Source: Pseudomonadota bacterium (GTDB lineage Bacteria; Pseudomonadota; Alphaproteobacteria; UBA9655). From it: a stretch of DNA of 64,000 nucleotides. This document shows, piece after piece, positions 51,701 through 61,126 of the stretch. The notes below the pieces were generated by a model. The model saw only the letters and a list, made by a program, of their open reading frames with translations, was not told the origin of the DNA and did no database searches. Where the stretch lies: contig JAFECQ010000020.1 of NCBI GenBank assembly GCA_018242065.1, positions 1 through 64,000 of the forward strand. Direction: 5' to 3'. Numbering within the stretch: position 1 is the stretch's first letter; each line of letters opens with the position of its first letter. A program made the position numbers and the translations under genes.

Positions 51701-52209
51701 TGGAAGAGGCTATTGCTTCACTCAAAGCAGAAGGAATGGGAGAAACCTATATCTCATCTGAATGGACGCCTCAGATTAGTCTTGGCCTTTCCGTTCTCAT
51801 TCCTGAAAGTTATGTCGCAGACTTAGGGCTTCGATTGAGTCTTTATAAACGGTTGAGTGATCTTATAACACGAGATGAAATTGACCAATTTGCAATTGAG
51901 CTCCTTGATCGATTTGGCCCTCTGCCTCAAGAAGTCAAAAACCTTTTAGAAGTTATCTATCTCAAATCTCTTTCTCGCCAAGCAAACATTGATAAGGTTG
52001 AAGCTGGACCAAAGGGAGTTTTGATCGGATTTCATCAAAACACTTTCAAAAATCCTAATTTGCTCATTCATCATATTACAGATCAAAAAGGCACAGCAAA
52101 AATTCGTCCAGATCAAAAAATCGTTTACATCCGCTCCCAAGAAACACCCGAAATTCGCCTAAAAAATACCCGCAAGATTTTAGAAGATCTAGTGGCCATA
52201 GCGGGGTAA
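48763..52209 (+). CDS. mfd: Transcription-repair coupling factor Mfd
   Basis: A full-length 1,148-residue protein that removes stalled RNA polymerase and recruits UvrA. The UvrB-like N-terminus (FFPAWDCLPYDRTSPHPDI) is followed by the RNA-polymerase-interacting module (IGDLVVHVEHGVGRYDGLKTL). The helicase motifs come next: ICGDVGFGKTEVALRAAFVA, LLIVDEEQHFGVAQKE, TLTATPIPRTLQMALSG, STNIIESGIDIARANTLLIHRAD and YQLRGRIGRAKVRGYAYL. The C-terminal TRCF domain is intact. Confidence 0.97.
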   Translation: MNFLPNLTPPAILTNVPDGYDTLLLSEIAARHERVVYIARDEVRALRLREQLTFFDPTRKVLFFPAWDCLPYDRTSPHPDILAQRLNTLTTLSSEGTGYLLITTIQAFLQKLPPADTFQGRLLVLKPGQEVGHGLFLDFLLKNGFVRRETVREWGEFALRGGLLDLFPPGYTLPFRLDFFGSTLESLRTFDPLTQVSTGKAEKLILKPMGEINLTPETIEHFRKGYRENFGTPDTKDPLYLAVSEGRPYAGYEHWLPLFYNRLETLADYIQSAMYCLDDQLEEARTAHIDKIQDHYQTRLEFASLEKQGIPYHPLPPEQLYLIEDTWKALIPSSQEIVLTPFSHPNFKGNVVDAQGKASPPFANLRASKENIFEAVKESLEKFAKEGKQILITGVTHGSAERLAHILEEHHFPPLRRVDSFASFLNEKPPALAAFEMDKGFQAPNLLILTEEDILGERMGRPLKSKKRTDLFIQEVSSLQIGDLVVHVEHGVGRYDGLKTLDVGGFPHDCLEVVYDGGDKLYVPVENIEVLSRYGAPDTLASLDKLGGVAWQARKARVKKRLKEVADYLLKIAASRMLHHADILEKPEGFYEEFAARFPYPETDDQLSAIEDVFEDLATGKPMDRLICGDVGFGKTEVALRAAFVAASSGKQVAIIVPTTLLARQHYQSFLSRFKDTGIKVAQLSRLIKPKEATLIKEKLEKGEIQIIIGTHALLAKSVAFHNLGLLIVDEEQHFGVAQKERLKNIKADVHVLTLTATPIPRTLQMALSGVREMSLITTPPLDRMAVRTFVLPFDAMVMREAILREQFRGGQTFYVCPRINDLDKVAERLRQFVPEVKFAVAHGQMSPTALENVMSDFYDGAFDVLLSTNIIESGIDIARANTLLIHRADLFGLAQLYQLRGRIGRAKVRGYAYLTYPAGQVLSPEAQKRLEVIQSLDTLGAGFTLASHDMDIRGAGNLVGEEQSGHIREVGVELYQHMLEEAIASLKAEGMGETYISSEWTPQISLGLSVLIPESYVADLGLRLSLYKRLSDLITRDEIDQFAIELLDRFGPLPQEVKNLLEVIYLKSLSRQANIDKVEAGPKGVLIGFHQNTFKNPNLLIHHITDQKGTAKIRPDQKIVYIRSQETPEIRLKNTRKILEDLVAIAG

Positions 52210-52374
52210 GTTGCCAGACAATACCGTTTGAAAAAGAGATAGTTTTTGATTTTAGGTGGCTCGCTAAGCGTGAATGTGATATTAAGGGATTATTGCGACC
52301 GAAGATATTTTAAGATTTTGGTATGTGTATGGTTTTTTATATAAGAAAACAACTAACAACATAGGGATCAAAAA

Positions 52375-52686
52375 ATGAAGAAGGTTACTCCATCAAATAT
52401 AGCTATTATGTTATTTGTTTTCTTTACTTTTATAACTGATATCTCATTAGCACAGTATTGTTGTTGTGAGGAGGACGCTCCCATTGAATGGAGCAATTGT
52501 TGGAGTCCTGAAACCAGCACCAGTGACTACACCAATCCTCCATGCTGTGAACATGGGTATCCGGCAACTCCATATGCTTATTATGGCTCTAAACTATGTC
52601 ATGACCCTCAAGGGGGAGGCCCAGATGCTTTACCATATTGCAATCCTACTTCGTCGAACATAAGCACTTCTCGCTCAAGTAAGTGA
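52375..52686 (+). CDS. Small exported cysteine-rich protein, unknown
   Basis: A 103-residue protein with a clear signal peptide (NIAIMLFVFFTFITDISLA). The mature part has eight cysteines in QYCCCEEDAPIEWSNCW, PPCCEHGYPATPYAYYG, KLCHD and PYC. The start has AGGGATC upstream. I recognise no family. The cysteines could bind metal or form disulfides. Flanking 52210-52374 and 52687-52885 hold no gene that I can see. Confidence 0.6.
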   Translation: MKKVTPSNIAIMLFVFFTFITDISLAQYCCCEEDAPIEWSNCWSPETSTSDYTNPPCCEHGYPATPYAYYGSKLCHDPQGGGPDALPYCNPTSSNISTSRSSK

Positions 52687-52885
52687 AACATATGCCCAGT
52701 ATATTTGCTGGACCATATTATAGGTTAAAGCTGTCTTTTTGAGGTTGCGAGATGACGTTGATTAGGTTTTTTCTAAATAGAATTCAACTTTGATAGACAA
52801 GATAAGCTCAAGAAACAGATAACCACCCATTGACGGTCATCTGTAAGCCTTATATCGTAAGCCTTGAAATTGTGTGTGAGGCCTG

Positions 52886-54433
52886 ATGAGTCTTTATAAA
52901 TCCATTGCGACTGTTGGAGGATTTACTTTTTTAAGCCGCATTACGGGGTTTATTCGGGACGCCCTTATTGCTGGCATTTTGGGCGTAAGTGGCTTAACAG
53001 ATGCTTTTTTTGTTGCTTTTAAACTCCCGAATTTTTTTCGACGTTTTTTTGCTGAAGGTGCCTTTAATGCTGCTTTTGTTCCTCTTTTTTCTGGCATTCT
53101 TGTCTCATCAGGTCCCACTGCAGCGCGTCTTTATGGGGAAAAGATCTTTGCCCTTCTTCTGTTTAGTCTAACTGGGTTTGTTCTTTTGGTTGAGCAATTT
53201 ATGCCTCAAGTTGTTTTTTTATTTGCCCCAGGATTTGAAGCGACTCCCGACCGTTTTGATCTTGCTGTAACCCTATCCCGCATTACATTTCCATACATTT
53301 TATTCATTTCTCTTGCTTCCCTTTTAGGCGGAATCTTAAATTCCATGGGACGATTTGCAGCACCTGCAGGCACACCCATCATCTTAAATTTAACCATGAT
53401 TGTAGCTTTGTTGATGATCTTTTTAGATTGGAGTTCACCAGGAAAAAGCCTTGCATGGGCAGTTTTTTTCGCAGGTATTCTTCAATTAGGGTGGCTTTGG
53501 GTTTCTTGCCATTTTCAGAAAATGAGCATTAAACTCACGCTTCCTCAACTTACGCCTGAAGCAAAATCCCTCATTCGTTTGGGAATTCCGGGCGCTATTG
53601 GAGCAGGTGTCATCCAAGTTAACCTTTTTATGGATATGATCTTTGCTTCATGGCTCCCAACAGGATCAGTTTCATATCTATTTTACGCAGATCGATTGAA
53701 TCAGCTTCCTTTAGGTGTCATTGGCATTGCCGTCAGTACGGCTCTGCTTCCAGCACTTTCTAAACATGTTAAAGCTGGCAATCATAGCCAAGCACATCAC
53801 ACTCAAAATCGAGCACTCGAGTTTGCACTTGCAATTACCTTACCCGCAACTGTTGGATTAATCGTTCTAGGTTGCCCTCTCGTTACGCTTTTGTTTGAGA
53901 GAGGTGCATTTACAACACAAGATGCCCTCGCAACAGGCCATACACTCTCAGCATTCGCCGTAGGACTTCCCGCTTATGTCCTTGTTAAAATTTTAAGCAC
54001 TCAGTTTTTCGCACGCCATGATACAAAAACACCGATGAAGGTTGCCATTGCTGCTGTCGCGTTAAACTTTATATTAAATTGCATTCTCATTGGCCCATTC
54101 AGTTATGTAGGGCTTGCCTTAGCCACTGCATTCTCTGCATGGTTTAATGCCATTACGTTGGGCATTCTTTTATTTTCGAAAGAATGGATATTTTTGGATG
54201 CTCGTATGAAAGCTCTTTTACCCCGCCTCATGATGTCCTCTCTTTTTATGGGTATTTTTTGTTATAGCTTTCAATTTATAACCCCCTTTCCCAAATCTCT
54301 CCTTATGCGCATATGCGTTGTGGGCTTATGGGTTTTTGGCGGGTTTTTAACGTATGTTTTAACCGCGCGACTTATAGGTGCTTTTCAATTTAAAGACTTA
54401 CATAAGTTCTTAAAAAATCAGTCCCACCTTTGA
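52886..54433 (+). CDS. murJ: MurJ-type lipid II flippase, copy 1
   Basis: A 515-residue membrane protein of the MOP superfamily, with about 14 segments, that moves lipid II across the inner membrane. Family blocks: TFLSRITGFIRDALIAGILG, DAFFVAFKLPNFFRRFFAEGAFNAAFVPLFSG, LSRITFPYILFISLASLLGGILNSMGRFAAPA and YADRLNQLPLGVIGIAVSTALLPALSKH. All are normal for MurJ. The next gene is a paralogue of the same length. Confidence 0.93.
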   Translation: MSLYKSIATVGGFTFLSRITGFIRDALIAGILGVSGLTDAFFVAFKLPNFFRRFFAEGAFNAAFVPLFSGILVSSGPTAARLYGEKIFALLLFSLTGFVLLVEQFMPQVVFLFAPGFEATPDRFDLAVTLSRITFPYILFISLASLLGGILNSMGRFAAPAGTPIILNLTMIVALLMIFLDWSSPGKSLAWAVFFAGILQLGWLWVSCHFQKMSIKLTLPQLTPEAKSLIRLGIPGAIGAGVIQVNLFMDMIFASWLPTGSVSYLFYADRLNQLPLGVIGIAVSTALLPALSKHVKAGNHSQAHHTQNRALEFALAITLPATVGLIVLGCPLVTLLFERGAFTTQDALATGHTLSAFAVGLPAYVLVKILSTQFFARHDTKTPMKVAIAAVALNFILNCILIGPFSYVGLALATAFSAWFNAITLGILLFSKEWIFLDARMKALLPRLMMSSLFMGIFCYSFQFITPFPKSLLMRICVVGLWVFGGFLTYVLTARLIGAFQFKDLHKFLKNQSHL

Positions 54434-54496
54434 AAAGCTTGCATCCTCAGCAAAAAGTTTTATAACAACAAGTACTAAATAAGTGGGTCGTTAAAA

Positions 54497-56044
54497 ATGA
54501 ATTTAATTCGCTCTATTACAACCGTAGGCGGGTACACAATTGGGAGCCGTTTATTTGGATTTGTACGTGAGGTTCTTACGGCGTCATTCTTAGGGGCAGG
54601 TGCCACAGCAGATGCTCTGGCAGTTGCCATAAGAGTGCCCTCTATGTTTCGTCGCCTTTTTGCTGAAGGGGCGTTTAATGCCTCTTTCGTACCTCTTTTT
54701 GCAGGACTTCTCGCGACAAAAGGAAAAGAGGAAGCACGGACGTTTGCAGAACAAATATTGACTCTTTGGGCGGGAATTCTTTTTCTTTTTCTCATTGGGA
54801 TCGAACTTTTTCTTCCTCTTCTCATCCCTCTTGCTGTTCCAGGTTTTCAAACAACACCTGGCCGACTTTACTATGTCGTTGAATTTAGCCGGATTACATT
54901 TCCCTTTGTTTTCTTTATTTCAATGACTGCACTTTATAGCGGTATTTTGAATTCGATGGATAAATTCGCCGTTGTTGCTTCCTCCCCCATGATCGGGAAT
55001 ATGGTCATTGTTGCGATTGTACTCGGGTTTTATGATAAATTTTCTTCTCCAGGATATGCTTTTTCCTGGGGAATTATGGCGTGTGGGATTTCCCAGTGGC
55101 TGTGGGTTTGGATTCCCTCTCTCAAAGCAGGAATGGGACTAAGGTTTAGATGGCCACGTTTTGATGCAAACATAAAAAAGTTTTTTAAGGTTTTAGCTCC
55201 TGCAGCTTTTGGGTCGGGAGTCGTGCAAATTAATCTTTTTATAGGCACATTTATTGCTTCGTGGCTTCCTGTAGGCGCGATTTCTTATCTTAATTATGCT
55301 GATAGGCTCAATCAATTGCCTTTAAGTGTCATTGGCGTTGCAGTGAGTACAGCTCTTTTACCCATCCTTTCTCGTCAAATTCGAACTGAAACTTGGGAAA
55401 AAGCATATCATACCCAAAATCAAGCTATAGAATTTTCTATGTTTTTGACGCTCCCTGCTGCGCTCTCTCTTATTTTTCTCGCCGATCCTTTTATTATGAT
55501 TGTCTTTGAACGTGGCGCTTTTACAGCACAAGATACGGCTGCAACAGCTTTAACACTTCAAGCCCTTGCCATAGGCTTACCAGCTTATGTTCTAATTAAA
55601 GTTTTCAGCTCGAGCTTTTTTGCACGCCAAGATACGTTAACACCCGTTTATACAGCTTGTGCTGGTATTTTTGTTGACATCATTCTGAGTATTGTTCTTA
55701 TGGGAACCTATCATCAAGTTGGAATCGCTTTTGCCACCGCTGCTGCGGCTTGGGTAAATGCAAGCTTACTTGGTTTCCTTTTATGGTATCAAGGTCACTT
55801 CACTTTTGAAATTCGCCTTAAAAAATTTATGTCTCGCATGGCCTTAACTTGTGTGGGTACAATTATCCTTCTCAAAAGCCTTCGATCTCTTTTTTACCCC
55901 TTTTTTTTAGAAGGAGAAATTACAAGAAGCCTTTCGGTAATCGGACTTGTGAGTTTTAGTCTTGTGGGCTTTTTTCTTCTTTCTCACTTTATAGGGGCTT
56001 TAAGATTTAACGAACTTAAACTCATGTTTTCATCGAGGGCATAA
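54497..56044 (+). CDS. murJ: MurJ-type lipid II flippase, copy 2
   Basis: A 515-residue paralogue of the preceding gene, collinear over its length and perhaps 45% identical by eye. It retains the key blocks: GSRLFGFVREVLTASFLGAG, FRRLFAEGAFNASFVPLFAGL, RITFPFVFFISMTALYSGILNSMDKFAVVA, YADRLNQLPLSVIGVAVSTALLPILS and FERGAFTAQDTAATA. Both copies look functional. The divergence says the duplication is old or that one copy was acquired. The stop overlaps the trpS start. Confidence 0.92.
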   Translation: MNLIRSITTVGGYTIGSRLFGFVREVLTASFLGAGATADALAVAIRVPSMFRRLFAEGAFNASFVPLFAGLLATKGKEEARTFAEQILTLWAGILFLFLIGIELFLPLLIPLAVPGFQTTPGRLYYVVEFSRITFPFVFFISMTALYSGILNSMDKFAVVASSPMIGNMVIVAIVLGFYDKFSSPGYAFSWGIMACGISQWLWVWIPSLKAGMGLRFRWPRFDANIKKFFKVLAPAAFGSGVVQINLFIGTFIASWLPVGAISYLNYADRLNQLPLSVIGVAVSTALLPILSRQIRTETWEKAYHTQNQAIEFSMFLTLPAALSLIFLADPFIMIVFERGAFTAQDTAATALTLQALAIGLPAYVLIKVFSSSFFARQDTLTPVYTACAGIFVDIILSIVLMGTYHQVGIAFATAAAAWVNASLLGFLLWYQGHFTFEIRLKKFMSRMALTCVGTIILLKSLRSLFYPFFLEGEITRSLSVIGLVSFSLVGFFLLSHFIGALRFNELKLMFSSRA

Positions 56045-57042
56045 TGGGACGCATTTTTTCAGGAATACAGCCTACAGGTAATTTTCATCTTGGAAATTAT
56101 CTCGGAGCCATTCGTAATTGGGTAAGGATGCAAGACAGTTATGAAAACTTTATTTGCATTGTTGACCTTCATGCCATGACAACCCGCCCTACACCTCAAA
56201 CCCTTCAAACACACATCAAAGAAGCTGCAGCTACCCTTCTTGCATCAGGAATTGATCCAGAAAAAACCGACCTCTTTATTCAAAGCGCTGTTCCCGCCCA
56301 CTGTGAGCTAGCCTGGATTCTTTCTTGCCTAACTTCTCTTGGGTGGCTGAACCGTATGACCCAGTTTAAAGAAAAGGCTGGGAAGCAACGGGAACAAGCT
56401 AATCTAGGTCTTTATTCCTATCCGGTTTTGCAAGCGGCTGATATTTTGATTTATAAAGCTACGCACGTTCCAGTAGGAGAAGATCAAAAACAACACTTAG
56501 AACTCGTGCGGGATATAGCGGGAACCTTTAATCGGCAATATGAGGTCGACTATTTTGAATTTCCAGAACCCATCATTTTAAAAACGGCGGCCCGTATTAT
56601 GAGTCTTAGAGATGGATCCTCTAAAATGAGTAAATCAGACCCTTCAGATTATAGTCGCATCCATCTCATGGATGATCCAGAAACAATTACGCTTAAAATT
56701 CGTAAAGCCAAAACCGACCCTGAGCCTATTGCAGGAAATCCTAAAGCGATGGAAAATCGTCCAGAAGCCCTTAATCTTTTAGGAATTTATGCAGCGTTAT
56801 CTGATCAGAGTTTAGAGGAAGTGTGCCTTGCATTTGAAGGTTCTACTTTTGCGCCTTTTAAAGAAAAGTTAACGGCTCAAATCATTATGGTTATTGAGCC
56901 TATACGTCAACGCATGATATCGTTTCTTAAAGATCCTGAAATTTTGGAAAACATACTTAAAAAGGGTTCTGAAAAAGCAAGGGATCTTGCATCACAAAAC
57001 TTGAGCGAAATTCAAAATATTATAGGGTTTTTAAAAACGTAA
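56044..57042 (+). CDS. trpS: Tryptophanyl-tRNA synthetase
   Basis: A 332-residue class I synthetase that charges tRNA-Trp. SGIQPTGNFHLGNYLGAI carries the HIGH-type HLGN, VDLHAMT and PVGEDQKQHLELVRDIA follow, and KMSKS appears in SSKMSKSDPSD. The start overlaps the murJ2 stop (ATAATG). The gene order murJ-trpS fits alphaproteobacteria. Confidence 0.96.
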   Translation: MGRIFSGIQPTGNFHLGNYLGAIRNWVRMQDSYENFICIVDLHAMTTRPTPQTLQTHIKEAAATLLASGIDPEKTDLFIQSAVPAHCELAWILSCLTSLGWLNRMTQFKEKAGKQREQANLGLYSYPVLQAADILIYKATHVPVGEDQKQHLELVRDIAGTFNRQYEVDYFEFPEPIILKTAARIMSLRDGSSKMSKSDPSDYSRIHLMDDPETITLKIRKAKTDPEPIAGNPKAMENRPEALNLLGIYAALSDQSLEEVCLAFEGSTFAPFKEKLTAQIIMVIEPIRQRMISFLKDPEILENILKKGSEKARDLASQNLSEIQNIIGFLKT

Positions 57043-57046
57043 AAAT

Positions 57047-57607
57047 ATGAAGCGCATTCTTGATCTCACTGTTGCACTTATAGCTGGTCTCTTGCTACTC
57101 CCTCTATTTATTATCATTGCGCTTGCGATTAAACTAACTTCGAAAGGCCCTATTTTGTATTGGTCGAATAGGGTTGGAAAGAACAATCTCATTTTTAAAA
57201 TGCCTAAATTTAGAACCATGATCGTTGATACGCCTGCTCTCGGAAAGCGCCATCTGGCTCAACCAGAACAATATCTCATACCCATCGGGCCTTTTTTAAG
57301 GAAAACCTCATTAGATGAAATACCTCAGCTCTGGTCCATCATTAATGGCGATATGAGCCTTGTAGGACCACGCCCAGTTTTGACCAATGAAGAAGATCTT
57401 CTTGTCTTGAGAACACGAGAAGGGATACACCTTCATGTACCCGGTTTAACAGGATGGGCTCAAATTAATGGTCGCGATTCTGTCACCATTGAGGAAAGAG
57501 TAGCTCTTGAAAAAGAATATACTAAAAAAAAATCATTCTTATTCGATTTTTATATAATTTTAAAAACAATACCCAAAGTTTTATTCAAAATGGATATCCA
57601 ACACTAA
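57047..57607 (+). CDS. Bacterial sugar transferase (undecaprenyl-phosphate glycosyl-1-phosphate transferase type)
   Basis: A 186-residue short-form initiating glycosyltransferase with one N-terminal membrane hairpin (RILDLTVALIAGLLLLPLFIIIALAI). The catalytic domain has KGPILYWSNRVGKNNLIFKMPKFRTM, RKTSLDEIPQLWSIINGDMSLVGPRP (with the D-E pair) and GLTGWAQINGRD. It transfers a sugar phosphate to the lipid carrier to start surface polysaccharide synthesis; the specific sugar is unknown. No other capsule genes are adjacent. Four bases after trpS. Confidence 0.92.
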   Translation: MKRILDLTVALIAGLLLLPLFIIIALAIKLTSKGPILYWSNRVGKNNLIFKMPKFRTMIVDTPALGKRHLAQPEQYLIPIGPFLRKTSLDEIPQLWSIINGDMSLVGPRPVLTNEEDLLVLRTREGIHLHVPGLTGWAQINGRDSVTIEERVALEKEYTKKKSFLFDFYIILKTIPKVLFKMDIQH

Positions 57608-57691
57608 AATTTAAAGGTTTTTCAAATTTGCCCCCAACTTCCATATATGATTTAATAAGTTGTTGTAAAAAGACTATAAAAGCATAAAGGT

Positions 57692-57997
57692 ATGAAAAAA
57701 TTAATGATTATGAATGCATTGTTGGCAAGTATGGGCGTATCTCTCACTCCAGTATATACAAATGTCCACAAATGTGTTGGATCATATGTAGAGCCTCTTT
57801 TAAACAACGGTACGTGGGATTCCACTTCTGGGTATTTTTTAGCGAATAACAGAGTGTATAGTATTGAATATAATGGCGCAACGGTAACCAATAATTTTGA
57901 TGGCGTACCTACCAAAAAAGTTAGGGTATTAACCTCCAAGTGGAATTCAACAAAGAATTCCGTACCGTACAAGTCAAAGATGCCAATGGCGCAATAA
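57692..57997 (+). CDS. Small exported protein of unknown function, possibly frameshifted
   Basis: A 101-residue ORF with an AAAGG site and a weak signal-like start (KKLMIMNALLASMGVSLTP). The C-terminal 22 residues are Lys/Ser-rich and unlike the rest. From about 57927 a different frame reads GINLQVEFNKEFRTVQVKDA and on to SPHPKTQK before a stop near 58038; it looks more protein-like. Loss of one G in the GGG near 57925 would explain this. No family recognised. Confidence 0.4.
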   Translation: MKKLMIMNALLASMGVSLTPVYTNVHKCVGSYVEPLLNNGTWDSTSGYFLANNRVYSIEYNGATVTNNFDGVPTKKVRVLTSKWNSTKNSVPYKSKMPMAQ

Positions 57998-58178
57998 GTG
58001 AGTTAACGCTCAGTCCACACCCAAAAACACAAAAATAAAGACTTTCTCGCATCTTAAATTCCTGAAGACAAATTGAAAGAGGATCTATCGGATTTATTGT
58101 TTTCAGGAACGAGAGCTCTTGACCTGAAAGGCGCTTGATAGGTAGTGTTAAGGGAAATTAATAGTAAGCTTACCTTTC

Positions 58179-59045
58179 ATGAAAACTGATTTTCAAACGA
58201 TAATCCTAAAACTTCAGGAGTTCTGGTCTCTGCAGGGCTGCGTTATTTTGCAACCCTATGATGCGGAAGTCGGCGCAGGAACGTTTCATCCCGCCACCAC
58301 TTTAAAAGCGTTGGGGCCAAAATCTTGGCGAGCAGCTTATGTTCAACCCTCTCGACGACCAGGCGATGGACGGTATGGTGAAAATCCAAACCGTCTTTAT
58401 CGTCACCATCAATATCAAGTTATCTTAAAGCCATCTCCAATTGATGTGCAGGATATTTATCTTGAAAGTTTAAGGCACATTGGCCTTGATCCTATCCTTC
58501 ACGATGTTCGTTTTGTTGAAGATGATTGGGAAAGCCCAACATTGGGCGCAGCTGGTCTTGGCTGGGAAGTATGGGCAGGGGGACAGGAAGTCACTCAATT
58601 TACTTATTTCCAACAGGTCGGCGGATTTCCTTGTAACCCCGTCTCAGCCGAACTCACCTATGGTCTTGAACGCCTCATTATGACTCTTCAAGGTATTGAA
58701 AACGTCTATGATCTGACTTGGAATGATCCAAATGGTCCTTCTCCCATGACCTATGGAGACGTGGCTCAACAAATGGAGCGAGAATTTTCTGCCTTCAGCT
58801 TTGAATACCTGGATGCCCCCATGATTTTTCGTCATTTCGAAGACGCAGAATCCATGTGTACCCTTTTAATCCACAAGCAGCTGGTTCTTCCGGCATATGA
58901 ACATTGTTTGAAGGCAAGTCACCTTTTTAACCTTTTAGATGCTCGTGGAGTTTTAAGCGTTACGGAGCGGGCTAATTTTATTGGACGTGTTAGAGCGCTC
59001 GCTCGCCAATGTTGCGAGCTTTGGATGGAGAATTCTCATGGCTGA
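58179..59045 (+). CDS. glyQ: Glycyl-tRNA synthetase alpha subunit
   Basis: A 288-residue catalytic subunit of the alpha2beta2 enzyme. The N-terminus [36 protein letters not shown] and the class II blocks [38 protein letters not shown] and [17 protein letters not shown] are canonical. The ATG at 58179 gives the normal family start. Overlaps glyS by eight bases. Upstream, 57998-58178 holds no gene beyond the possible frameshifted tail. Confidence 0.97.
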   Translation: MKTDFQTIILKLQEFWSLQGCVILQPYDAEVGAGTFHPATTLKALGPKSWRAAYVQPSRRPGDGRYGENPNRLYRHHQYQVILKPSPIDVQDIYLESLRHIGLDPILHDVRFVEDDWESPTLGAAGLGWEVWAGGQEVTQFTYFQQVGGFPCNPVSAELTYGLERLIMTLQGIENVYDLTWNDPNGPSPMTYGDVAQQMEREFSAFSFEYLDAPMIFRHFEDAESMCTLLIHKQLVLPAYEHCLKASHLFNLLDARGVLSVTERANFIGRVRALARQCCELWMENSHG

Positions 59046-61119
59046 GTGGCTCTTTGAAATTCTCAGCGAAGAAATCCCCTCTCGTATGCAAAAGGGAGCT
59101 ATGGAACAACTGAAAACCCTTGCGGAAACTCATCTGCAAGAAGCTGGTTTGTCTTTTACACAGGTCAGAACGTTTGTCACGCCCCGCCGTTTAACCCTTG
59201 TTGTTGATGATTTGCCCCTCCAAACGGCTGATCGATTAGAAGAAAAAAAGGGGCCACGACTTGATGCACCCCAAACAGCGATTGATGGTTTCTTAAAAAC
59301 CGTAGGCATCACACGAGATGAGTGTGAGGTATTAGATACCCCTAAGGGAAAATTTTTATGTGTTACTAAAAAGGAACGCGGTCAGCCCACACAAGAAATT
59401 CTCCCTCGTATTGCAGTTTCAATCTTAGAGTCTTTTCGTTGGCCAAAATCGATGCGATGGGGAGACCTTTCCGTGTCTTGGGTACGGCCACTGCGTGGGT
59501 TTGTAAACGTTTTTGAAGGTAACGTTGTTCCTTTTTCTTATGCAGGGCTTATCGCTTCTAACACAACACAGGGCCATCGGTTTTTAGCTCCAAAAACTTT
59601 TACAGTTACAAACTTTCAGGATTATGCAGAAAAGCTTCGACGTCATTTTGTAATTTTAGACTGGCAAGAACGGCGGAATCTCATCCAACAAGGAATCCTT
59701 GACGTCGCAAAAGATTTAAAGCCACTTGAAGATGAAGCGCTGCTTGACGAAGTGACGGGTCTTGTTGAATGGCCTGTTTCACTTAAAGGCAAGGTTGACG
59801 CGCATTTCATGAACCTTCCGCGGGAGGTTATTACCACACCAATGCGTGTTCATCAGCGGTATTTCCCATTGTTAGATTCTTCGGAAAATCTAGCTCCTTT
59901 TTTTGGTGTGATTGCAAATGTTGAGACCCCAGATCATGGAAGAACCATCGTAACGGGCAATGAGCGTGTTTTAAGAGCTCGTCTTGCAGATGCTCAGTTT
60001 TTTTGGAAACAAGACCAAAAGCTTCCTCTCGATCATTTTAATGTTTCTTTAAAAACAAGGCTTTTTCACCAACAGTTGGGGAGTCTTTTTGAAAAAGTAG
60101 AGCGCTTAGTTAAGTTATCTTCGAAAATAGCCCAAAAAGTGGGAGCCGATTCAAGTGTTGTTACACGTGCTGCTCTTTTATGTAAAGCCGATCTCGCAAG
60201 CCAAATGGTTAATGAATTTCCTGAACTTCAAGGCATCATGGGACGATATTATGCGCAAAACCAAGGGGAATCTCCTGAAACTGCACGTGCAATTGAAGAA
60301 CATTATTGGCCTAAAGTTTCTGGAGGGGCTATTCCCGACGCTACCCCAAGCCTTATCCTTGCCATGGCAGATCGCCTTGATACACTTATAGGTTTTTTTG
60401 CAATCGGTATTTCCCCAACAGGATCAAAAGATCCCTTTGCCTTGAGAAGAGCTGGCCTCGGTCTTATCGCACTCTCTCTCAATTCTTACTTTAGCCTCCC
60501 AATGACAGAACTTTTGAGTTGGGCCTACGATGGTTATCCTTGGTCTGAGCTTTCTCCTTCTCTTTTAAAAAATAAAGAAGAAGCCATTTCAGATGTATGG
60601 AAGTTTCTTCTTGAGAGATTTAAGTTTTTCCTGAGGGATGGACAGGGAAGCCCCTATGATCATGTTGATGCGGTTATAGGTGTTGCGCATACAAACCCCA
60701 CCTTTTTAGATCTTGTCTTACGCGTGAAGACGTTAGATCAGCTCATGGATGGTAAAGATGGACAAAATCTTTTAACAGCCTATAAAAGAGCCTCGAACAT
60801 TTTGAAGATAGAAGAAGAAAAAGATAAGAAGCATTATGAAGGACAGGTATCTGCAGATCATCTTACATCCTCAGAAGAAAAAGCTCTTTTTGCAAATTTA
60901 TCTGAAAAATCCCCTCTCATTCAAGAATTCATCGCAAAAGGTAACTTTGTCCAAGCTGTCCAAGACTTAGCCACATTAAGACCCTTTGTGGATCAATTCT
61001 TTGATAAGGTTATTGTGAACACAGAAGAAGTCCCTCTTCGTCAAAATCGTCTTCACCTCTTGGCTTTTCTTCGCAAGACATTGCATCAAGTGGCCGATTT
61101 TTCAAAACTAGAAGGTTAG
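59038..61119 (+). CDS. glyS: Glycyl-tRNA synthetase beta subunit
   Basis: A 693-residue tRNA-binding subunit: [89 protein letters not shown], and the C-terminal HD/anticodon-binding part with [23 protein letters not shown] and [14 protein letters not shown]. The start at 59038 (GGATGGAG upstream) rather than 58981 gives the normal N-terminus. Confidence 0.97.
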   Translation: MAEWLFEILSEEIPSRMQKGAMEQLKTLAETHLQEAGLSFTQVRTFVTPRRLTLVVDDLPLQTADRLEEKKGPRLDAPQTAIDGFLKTVGITRDECEVLDTPKGKFLCVTKKERGQPTQEILPRIAVSILESFRWPKSMRWGDLSVSWVRPLRGFVNVFEGNVVPFSYAGLIASNTTQGHRFLAPKTFTVTNFQDYAEKLRRHFVILDWQERRNLIQQGILDVAKDLKPLEDEALLDEVTGLVEWPVSLKGKVDAHFMNLPREVITTPMRVHQRYFPLLDSSENLAPFFGVIANVETPDHGRTIVTGNERVLRARLADAQFFWKQDQKLPLDHFNVSLKTRLFHQQLGSLFEKVERLVKLSSKIAQKVGADSSVVTRAALLCKADLASQMVNEFPELQGIMGRYYAQNQGESPETARAIEEHYWPKVSGGAIPDATPSLILAMADRLDTLIGFFAIGISPTGSKDPFALRRAGLGLIALSLNSYFSLPMTELLSWAYDGYPWSELSPSLLKNKEEAISDVWKFLLERFKFFLRDGQGSPYDHVDAVIGVAHTNPTFLDLVLRVKTLDQLMDGKDGQNLLTAYKRASNILKIEEEKDKKHYEGQVSADHLTSSEEKALFANLSEKSPLIQEFIAKGNFVQAVQDLATLRPFVDQFFDKVIVNTEEVPLRQNRLHLLAFLRKTLHQVADFSKLEG

Positions 61120-61126
61120 TGTTAAT

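Noticed and set aside
58000-58178. A riboswitch or T-box upstream of glyQ
   Set aside because: I see no conserved T-box or glycine-riboswitch core or strong terminator/antiterminator stems there.
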